From the NCBI RefSeq assembly GCF_009909155.2, contig NZ_JAAAPM020000002.1, positions 124,001 through 188,000 on the forward strand: a stretch of DNA of 64,000 bases. The letters are read 5' to 3'. Within the stretch, counting starts at the first letter, position 1. Each line of letters starts with the position of its first letter. Below the pieces are notes generated by a model, which ran no database searches, had not been told where the DNA came from, and saw nothing but the letters and a program-made list of their open reading frames with translations. The translations under genes and the position numbers were made by a program. Origin of the DNA: Flavobacterium undicola (lineage in GTDB: Bacteria; Bacteroidota; Bacteroidia; Flavobacteriales; Flavobacteriaceae). Of the stretch, positions 53,955 to 62,700 are shown piece by piece.

Positions 53955-54261
53955 TCTTTTTAATAGAAAAGAGAAAAAAAAAACTAAAGAAAAATCTGTC
54001 TTTGAAGTTTCTACTTTAGATACCGTAAAAGAACTAATTTCGGAAGTCGTTGGAGATATTGATAAAGGGGATATATATCCAGAAGCTGAATTAGAAAATT
54101 TGGGATTGGATTCTATAAAGTTTTTGAATATTTTATTAGCTTTTGAAGATATATTAGAAATGGATTTGGAAGACATTGTTGAAAAAATAGATCTTTCAAC
54201 AATGCAAACTGTTCAGGACGTTATTGATCTTATAGATGAACTAAAAAACAACAAAGTTTAA
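53947..54261 (+). CDS. Acyl carrier protein
   Basis: 104 residues. A lysine-rich N-terminal tail (about 1-20) precedes a complete carrier domain with the phosphopantetheine site Ser56 in LGLDSIKFLN and the usual helix IV region (TMQTVQDVIDLIDEL). The basic tail is unusual for an ACP and may dock it to a membrane or partner. It probably carries the acyl or aminoacyl group made by the ligase immediately downstream, whose GTG start directly follows this stop codon. Confidence 0.88.
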   Translation: MFNLFNRKEKKKTKEKSVFEVSTLDTVKELISEVVGDIDKGDIYPEAELENLGLDSIKFLNILLAFEDILEMDLEDIVEKIDLSTMQTVQDVIDLIDELKNNKV

Positions 54262-55908
54262 GTGAGAGACTTTATTTATAAAAAATATAAAGAACTCAAA
54301 AAAAACAATTCAAATTCGATTGTTTATTTTGAAGGTAAAGAAAGAATAGAAAAAACCTTTGCTTCTTTTTCAGTTGATATTGATAAACATATTAAGATAT
54401 TAAAATCAATAGAAAACTCTAATGGCGAAATAAATAGGATTGGTATATTAGGGGCGACATCATATAAGTGGGTAGTTTTTGATCATGCTTGTATTAAAGG
54501 TGGTTATAAGTCAGCGGGACTTCCCGAATCTTTAGGAGTAGAAGTCATTGATAAAATCATAAAGGATTTAGATATAGACATATTACTACTCGATTTCAGC
54601 CTAAAAGATGTTTATGGAACTATTGAAACGACTCAAATTTATTATTTCAATTGCACAGAATCTATAAAGAATGATGTTGAATTGATAAATTATCAAGATC
54701 AGATTATTTCAGAAGAAAATTTGATTCAAGAAGATTATAGTATTGTGTTTTCATCTGGGACTTCTCAACAGATTAAATATATTAAGAGGACATTTCAGGA
54801 TATAAAAGAAGATAAGAAATCCTTATTAGAAAAGCTTAAATTTTATTGGAGCTACAGAGGGTCTATTTGGTATATTATAAAGAAAACGAAAGATAATAAA
54901 TTGATTATTTTTCTCCCTCTTTCGCATCCCATGCAGCGTTGGTTCATTCAAATAGCCATTAATAATAAAATAGACATTGTACTTTCCGAATCAAAAAATT
55001 GTATCAAACATATCATGATGGAAAAACCCAATATCATGGTCTCTATTCCTCCTGTATATGATGCAATGGCATCTTTAATTGAGGCTAGAATAGAACGTTT
55101 TGATAAAAAGCAACAAAAATTATTTATAATTTTTAATAAATACAATTTTAATAAATTAAAAAATGGAAATCCAATCAAGCAGTTTTTTACAAAACAACTA
55201 TTTCAAAAGGTGAAAAAAATTTATGGAGGACGAGCTGACTTGTTTATTACAGGAAGTGCTCCTACAAAACGGAAGACCTTGGAAACTTTTGAGAAAGTTG
55301 GAGTACGGCTATATGAAGCTTACAGCCAAAGTGAATTATCAACCATTATTATGAATTCCCCTAGACATTATAGACTAGGAAGTGTCGGAAAACCACGAAA
55401 AAACTTAGCTGTTAAAATTGGGAATGAGGATGAAGTTCTTATTAAGTATAACGAAGATTACGATACTATAAATAAAGAGGTTTTGAATATAAAAGAAGAT
55501 TATATTCATACTGGAGATACTGGTTATCTTGATAAACAAGGTTTTCTTTATATAACAGGGAGGTTGGATGATGTCATTGTTTTAGAAAGAGGTAAAAAGA
55601 TACACCCTGATGCAATTCAAAATAAATTATCTGCTTTGCTAGATAATGCTCGAGTTCTTGTATATTCTTCAAATAAGCAATCTATAGATTGTTTAATTTT
55701 TTCGAAAACACTTATAAAGACACAAGCCCAATTTCAAATTTCAGATTTAAATAAAAGTTTAGCTTCCTACGAACAAATCAAAAACTTTAGGATTATCAAA
55801 GAAGAGCCTTCTGTTGAAAATGGTTTATTGACAGCTACCTTAAAGTTAAAGCGGAAAACCGTTATAGGGAAATATATAAAACTAGAAGAACCGCTAATTA
55901 AAGTATGA
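54262..55908 (+). CDS. AMP-forming acyl/aryl ligase with divergent P-loop
   Basis: 548 residues starting at GTG 54262, directly after the ACP stop. An ANL-family enzyme: A5-like YEAYSQSELS, A8-like YIHTGDTGYLDKQGFLYITG (Asp419) and LFITGSAPT. The normally glycine-rich P-loop ([ST]SG[ST]TGxPK) is SSGTSQQIKYIK (164-175), without the second half's Gly, though a Lys remains. The C-terminal subdomain is short, and no A10-type G-K-x-x-R is obvious. It probably loads an acid onto the neighbouring ACP; related long-chain acyl-CoA synthetases share the middle region. Its end overlaps the next start by 4 bases (ATGA). Confidence 0.78.
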   Translation: MRDFIYKKYKELKKNNSNSIVYFEGKERIEKTFASFSVDIDKHIKILKSIENSNGEINRIGILGATSYKWVVFDHACIKGGYKSAGLPESLGVEVIDKIIKDLDIDILLLDFSLKDVYGTIETTQIYYFNCTESIKNDVELINYQDQIISEENLIQEDYSIVFSSGTSQQIKYIKRTFQDIKEDKKSLLEKLKFYWSYRGSIWYIIKKTKDNKLIIFLPLSHPMQRWFIQIAINNKIDIVLSESKNCIKHIMMEKPNIMVSIPPVYDAMASLIEARIERFDKKQQKLFIIFNKYNFNKLKNGNPIKQFFTKQLFQKVKKIYGGRADLFITGSAPTKRKTLETFEKVGVRLYEAYSQSELSTIIMNSPRHYRLGSVGKPRKNLAVKIGNEDEVLIKYNEDYDTINKEVLNIKEDYIHTGDTGYLDKQGFLYITGRLDDVIVLERGKKIHPDAIQNKLSALLDNARVLVYSSNKQSIDCLIFSKTLIKTQAQFQISDLNKSLASYEQIKNFRIIKEEPSVENGLLTATLKLKRKTVIGKYIKLEEPLIKV

Positions 55909-56783
55909 TTATAGATTTCCATACACATTTGGCATATCATAAAATATATCCAGATACATTTTTAGCAAGTCTTTTCAATTTAGGCAAGACAGATTCAGAG
56001 GATTCCAAGCAGTTATCGTTATTAAAATTGTTTTTAAGGGATGACTTTGGGGAAAAGCTAATCAAACAAATGGATGACTCTGAAATTCAGAAGGCTGTCT
56101 TGTTAATAGTTGATGACAATGATTATATAGGAGCCTCTAAAGAAACGATTGAAGAAAAGTACGAACGACATAGAGACGTCTTAAAAAAATATCCAGATCG
56201 ATTTTTTGTATTTGGAGGCTACCACCCCTTGCGTAAAGGAGGTTTTGAATTGTTGCAAAGAGGTATTGAAGAATATAATTTTCATGGGATTAAGTTGTAC
56301 CCACCTTTTAACTTTAAAGTGAATGATCCACTAATGAAAAATTGCTATCAATATGCTAATGATAAGGGACTAACCATTTTGTCGCATACAGGGTTTTCAA
56401 TCAAAGGACTTAAAAATGAATATGCAGAACCTAAAGACTTTATAGAGATCGTTGATCTTTATCCTAAAGCTAATTTTGTGCTGGCTCATGCTGGATATAA
56501 ATTGAATGATCCTATTGTAAAAGAGTTGATTCAAAAGAGTAATGTTTATGCAGATATAGCAGGGTTCAAAATAGCAAAAAAAGAAGATTTAAAGTTAATT
56601 TTTGAAGAATCTTATAATCATAAAATTTTATTTGGATCGGATTGGCCTATTAATAATATGATGAAACCCTTGAGTTATTTAGTGGATTCTATTAAATCAT
56701 TATATGAAGAATCTAAAATAGATAACCCTAGGTTGTTAGAAAATATTTTTTACAATAACGCTTTAAAAATTTTATCAAAATAA
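55905..56783 (+). CDS. Amidohydrolase-2 family metal-dependent hydrolase/decarboxylase
   Basis: 292 residues forming a TIM-barrel of the ACMSD/amidohydrolase-2 type: DFHTH at residues 4-8 (His6, His8), His161 in LSHTG, His195 in LAHAG and Asp246 in FGSDWP, a full metal-site set. Members decarboxylate or hydrolyse aromatic and carboxylic substrates. In the proteobacterial exosortase-A set the neighbouring position is taken by a PLP decarboxylase, so an analogous decarboxylation step is conceivable. It shares an ATGA overlap with the ligase and directly abuts the NRPS start codon. Confidence 0.82.
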   Translation: MIIDFHTHLAYHKIYPDTFLASLFNLGKTDSEDSKQLSLLKLFLRDDFGEKLIKQMDDSEIQKAVLLIVDDNDYIGASKETIEEKYERHRDVLKKYPDRFFVFGGYHPLRKGGFELLQRGIEEYNFHGIKLYPPFNFKVNDPLMKNCYQYANDKGLTILSHTGFSIKGLKNEYAEPKDFIEIVDLYPKANFVLAHAGYKLNDPIVKELIQKSNVYADIAGFKIAKKEDLKLIFEESYNHKILFGSDWPINNMMKPLSYLVDSIKSLYEESKIDNPRLLENIFYNNALKILSK

Positions 56784-59700
56784 ATGTTTGAAAAAAATTC
56801 TAAATGTATTGAGAAATTTACTTCTATTTCAGAAGTTTTAGAATATAGAGCTTTAGTTTCTCCTGAGAAAATAGCCTATACGTTTTTAGAAAATGGACTG
56901 GAAGATGAACTGAATTTAACTTATAAAGAGTTACATAATAGCGCATGCAGTATTGCAAATAGGCTTTTAACTGATTTTAAAAGTGGGGATCGTATTGTTT
57001 TGTTTTTTCCGCCTGGGGTAGATTTTATAAAAGCTTTTTTTGGTTGTTTGTATGCAGGCACGATCGCGGTGCCTTCTTATCCTCCTAAAATGAATAGGAG
57101 TGTAGATAGAATGAAGGGGATTTTGGAGGATGCCACTCCAGTATCAATTTTAACAGTATCAGGTATAGGTTACGAAAAAGTCTTGTCAAAAATTGATACT
57201 ATAGATAGCTCGATAATCTATTTGGATAAAATCGATACAAATAAAAGTAGTAAACGACCTCAAGTAAACATTTCAACCGAAGTTGCGTTTTTACAATATA
57301 CATCAGGTTCTACTGGGGTACCTAAGGGAGTCATTGTTTCTCATGAAAATTTGATGGACAACCAGGAACAAATAAAACAGTTATTTCAACTTCATGAAGC
57401 ATCAATACTAGTTGGTTGGTTGCCTTTTTATCATGACATGGGTTTGGTTGGTAATATATTACAATCAGTATATAGTGGATTTAGAGCGATATTATTCCCT
57501 CCCGTTCAATTTTTGAGAACGCCAGAATTATGGTTACAAGCCATTTCAAAATATAAAGCGACTGTGAGTGGAGGTCCAAACTTTGCTTACGATTTATGCG
57601 TAAAGAATGTTAACGAGTCTGTTTTAAATGAACTTGATTTAAGAAGTTGGATAACCGCTTTTAACGGAGCGGAACCAATTTCGTTAGATACCATTAATAG
57701 TTTTGCAGGTAGATTTGAAATTTGTGGTTTTAAAAAAAGTAGCTTTGTCCCTTGTTATGGTATGGCAGAAACAACTTTATTAGTTGCAGGTAAAGGCGCA
57801 AACAAACCAATTGTAACAGAAAAATTTACTGAAGATCAATTACAATTTAATATTGAAGAAAAAGGAGCTGGTTTAGAAAAGAGAGAATTGGTTTCTTGTG
57901 GAGAGGTAGTCAATGGATTTGATATTAAGATTATTGGCGAAAATGGAAGAGAGGTAAATGAAGGCGAGGTAGGCGAAATTTGTTTGCAAGGAAAAAGTAT
58001 CTCAAAAGGTTATTGGCAAAATTTAGAAGAAACAACAAAACATTTTCAAAACAAAATTGAAGGTACTCAAGGTTTATTTTTTAAAACGGGAGATTTAGGC
58101 CTTTTGCATAAAAATCAATTATATATAGCCGGACGTTTAAAGGATATATTGATTATACATGGTAAAAATTATTACCCCCAAGATATAGAAGAAGTCGTTT
58201 CTAAATCTCATGAAAATATCATATCTGGTTCAGTTGCAGTATTCAGTGTACTTATAAATGATAAGGAAAGCATTGTTGTTGTTGCTGAATCTGTTATGTC
58301 TAAAGAGATGAATGTAAGTGATGTAATTCGAAGTATACACTCAGAAATATTTAATGTATATAAACTGTCGGTATATGATATTGTATTGATAAGAAGAGGA
58401 GCTCTTTTAAAAACATCTAGTGGTAAAATTCAAAGAAGAGCCAATAAAGAAGTATATTTAAAAAACAATTTTAGAGAAATAGGCTCTTTTTTAGATTTAA
58501 AAAAGGATAAAACATTAATTAAGCAAAAAACAATTGTAAGTATATCAAATACAAAGAAAAAGATACAAGATTTTTTTCAAGCTGAGCTAAACCTTGAGCA
58601 ACAAATCAAAAAGAATCAGAATCTTTTAGAATTTGGATTAGACTCTATTTCTGTAACAAGATTGGTGTTTTTTATAGAAGATGAGTTTGGTAAGGAAATT
58701 CCCTTAGAGCAAATTTATAGTCATCCTACAATAGATGAATTAGCGTTGCTCATTGATAATTATGAGGAAAACATAACAGATGAAGAAGAAAATAATCAAG
58801 AAAAAGTAAGAGCGTCTTATTTACAACAAAGTATTTGGATAAATCAGCAGAGAGATCTTTTAAATTCGGGGTATCATATTACCGTTAAAAAAAAACTGAA
58901 AGGTTCGTTAGATGCTGAAAAAGTACAAGAAGCATTTCAACATTTAATAGACAAATACGATGTGCTAAAGACCGTATTTGAATTTGAAAAAGAGACACTT
59001 TACCAAAAGATTCAAAAGGACTATAAAGTCAATATTGATGTTTGTGAATTGGTTGATGAGATGTCAAAAAATCAATATATTAAAGATTTTTCAAGAACCT
59101 CTTTTTCGTTGGAAAAAGGGCCTTTGTTAAGAATAGCGTGTCTATGTGTAAATTCTAAGGAATTTATAGCTGTATTAGTAATACACCATATCTTGGTAGA
59201 TGGAAAATCAGTTAGTTTATTGTTAAATGAGTTTCAAAAAGTATATGATGCTTTGAGTAAAGATCAACAGTCTTTATTAGCCTCATCACCTCAAAATAGT
59301 TTTAAGGATTTCTGTAGAGAAGAATCCATTTTAGATAAGGATTTACTAAAAAAGCAAAAAGAATTCTGGAAACACCAGTTAGACTCAGGAAAAGTTCCTT
59401 TACAACTACCAAAGAAGACAAGCAACAGTATTGATAATACTGCTACGAGCATTTTGTTTTCAATAGAAAAAACCGAGTTATTAGCAATTAAAGATTATGT
59501 AAAAAGAGAAAAAATAAATTTGTTTTCTTTTTTGCTTTCAGGCTATTATATACTACTAAACCGTCTTTCGGGTAATGATGTAATTACTATTGGTACTCCA
59601 GTATCTTTAAGAGAGAAGAAAAAATACGAAGAGGCTATTGGTTTATTTATTAATAGTGTTATGCTAAAAACAAGTATTAAGAAAGATGAAAACCTTTCAA

Positions 59701-62700
59701 TGTTTGTAAAAAAAATATATAATCAAACAAGGGCATCTTTACAATATGCCAATTACCCTTTTCAAAAAATATTAGAAGATTTAGAAGTAGGGATTGATGA
59801 AGACAGGCTGGGGTTAAGCACCGTTTTTTTTAACTTTATGAATAATCAAGAAAATAATTTGGTTATTGAATCTTTAGAAGCAGTTTATGGTATTAATCCT
59901 GGAGTAGATTTGAATTTTGATTTAAATTTATATGCTCTACCTACAGACACAAAAATAGAGTTTCGTTTGGATTACAAGAGTGCCGATTTTTCTCAAGAGG
60001 CGATTCAAAATATAGTTTTCTTTTATAAATATATCCTCTCTGATATTGTACATGTTCCAGATAGTTTAATTCGAGAAAAAAAATATGAGTCTATTGTAAA
60101 TAAACGGATTCCAGTAATAAGAAATCATAAGCTCTTTTCTGAAAAAGAAAGAGAGTTATCTGTTTGGGAAAAGTTTAAGCAGGTGGCACAATCAAATTCT
60201 AAAAGAATCGCTATTAATGGTATTGAAAAAGAATACTCTTATGAAGAGGTATATATCTATGCCAACAATATAGCAGCCTATATAGAAAATGGGAAAGCTG
60301 AAAATATAGGTTTGTGTTTTGGGCATCATGAGCACATGATAGTAGGGATGTTGGCTACTCTAAAAACAGGTAATGCCTATGTACCAGTTGATTTGACACT
60401 TCCAGATGATAGAAAAGAATATATTATCAAAGATGCAGAAATCCAAAGAGTTCTTACAGATTCTTCTAACTATAAGGAGGTACAGAAATTAGTAACAGCT
60501 TTAAATATTTCTGTCGATATTGTTATTATTGACCAGTTAAAAGCACAAGATGTTATTGAAAGAAATGAGCTAGCAAATACCAATTCTGAAACAAGGGCTT
60601 ATATATTATATACATCTGGTTCTACAGGACTTCCTAAAGGTGTTATTCAAACTCAGCAATATATTATGCATATTGCCTATAGTTTTATTAATAGTTTGGA
60701 AATCTGTCCTGAAGATTGCATTTCGTTGATTCCTACTTTTAATTTTAGTGCCTCCATGATGGATACATTCGGAGCGTTATTAAGTGGTGCTTCAATTAAA
60801 ATTATTGATATTAAAAGTGAAGGAATTTCAGGGATGTTGGAAACGATTTCAAAATCAAAGGTTACAATATACCATTCAGTTCCAACGGTTTTTCGAAGTA
60901 TGATAGAAGAAGTGACTGTTGTTGAAGATAAGAAAAAATACTTAAAAAATGTTCGACTGATATATTTAGCAGGAGAACCTTTGTTAAGAGATGATGTCGT
61001 ATCCTATCAAAAAATATTCAATAAAAACAGTATCCTCGTAAATGGTTTGGGGTGTACAGAATTTAATATTTGTAGTCAAAACTTTATTGAAAAAAAAACA
61101 GAGATTACATCCCCTTATGTCTCTTTAGGTCATAATGGTTTAGATATTGAAGTCATAATTCTAGATAATGCTCAGACTCCTGTGGATGTATTAGTTGAAG
61201 GCGAAATAGCATTAAAGAGTAGGTATCTATCTAAGGGATATTGGAAACTTCCAGAATTAACAAAGCAAAAGTTTATCACAATTGATGGTGAACAGTTTTA
61301 TTTGACAGGAGATTTGGGGAAAAGACTTCCTGACGGAGAGCTAATGCACTTAGGACGGAAAGATTTTCAAGTAAAGTTAAGAGGTCAAAGAATAGAATTA
61401 GGAGAAATAGAATCACAATTGTTAAAAATTGATGGAATTAAAAGTGCTGTAGTTGTATTAAAAGAGCTTTACCAAGAAGAATACGAATTATGCGCCTATT
61501 ATATTTCAGATTCAGATATTGTATTTGAGGAATCATTTCTTAAAAAACAACTTTCCAGTTTTTTACCATCTTATATGTTACCGAAATACTATAAGCAATT
61601 GAAGAAATTCCCATTAACAACAACAGGAAAAGTAGACCGTGTAAAGCTTCCAATTCCTATACAATTGCCAAAGAAGAGAGTCAATATTGATAGTGTTCAA
61701 AAAACAAAAAAAGAACTTAAGTTAGTAAAAATATGGGGTGAAGTATTAAGATGTGATTTTGATAGTATTGAAAATGACTCAGATTTTTTTCAGCTAGGAG
61801 GAGATAGTTTAAAGGCTTTGCAAGTTTTTTCAAGAGTTCGTGATGTATATAAGGTTGAAATAGGTCTGCAATTCATTTTTGAGCATAGTGAATTTAAAAA
61901 TATGCTGGATTCAATATCAAAACTTCAAATAACAGAGGCTGTCAAGATAAATAAATCTCCTCTTTCTAATGACCATCCCCTTACTCCAGGTCAATATAGT
62001 ATTTGGATATATAGTCAATTTAAAGATGCATCTATAGCTTATAATCTTACAGGAGCTTATAAAATAAATGGAAAATTGGACATTGCAATTTTAAAGTTAG
62101 CTATTAGAAGACTCTATGAGAAATATGCAGTATTAAGAACGAACTTTTATGAAAAAGATGGAAGTCCAATAATGAGAGTTAAGGAAAAATATCCGATTGC
62201 CGGATCTGAAATTATACAATTAAGAAAAACAAATAATAAACATGTTTCAGAATTATTAAGACAACATCATCATAGAATAATAGACCTTGTTAAAGACGAG
62301 CTTTGCACCTTTGAAATAATAGAAATAGAAGGAAATCAAGAATTTTATTTATCATACAATATTCATCATATAATTGCAGATGGTTGGTCTTCAGGGGTAC
62401 TTGTTGCAGAAGTTCTGAAAACTTATAAAGAACTCAAAGAAGATACCTTTAAAGAGCTTTTATTAGATATACAATTCTTCGATTATAGCTATTGGTACAA
62501 TCAACATATAGAGTCGTTACATGAATCCAAAGTATATTGGCAACAACAATTAAAAGATTTTCCAAAGCCTACTCAGTGGTTAAATAATGTGGTATCCAAA
62601 GAAACTTCTTTTGAAGGGAGTGAGATGAATTTTGAATTTGATATAAACCAAACCAATACGCTTAAAAAAATAGCAGAAGAAGAACACTGTACATTATTTA

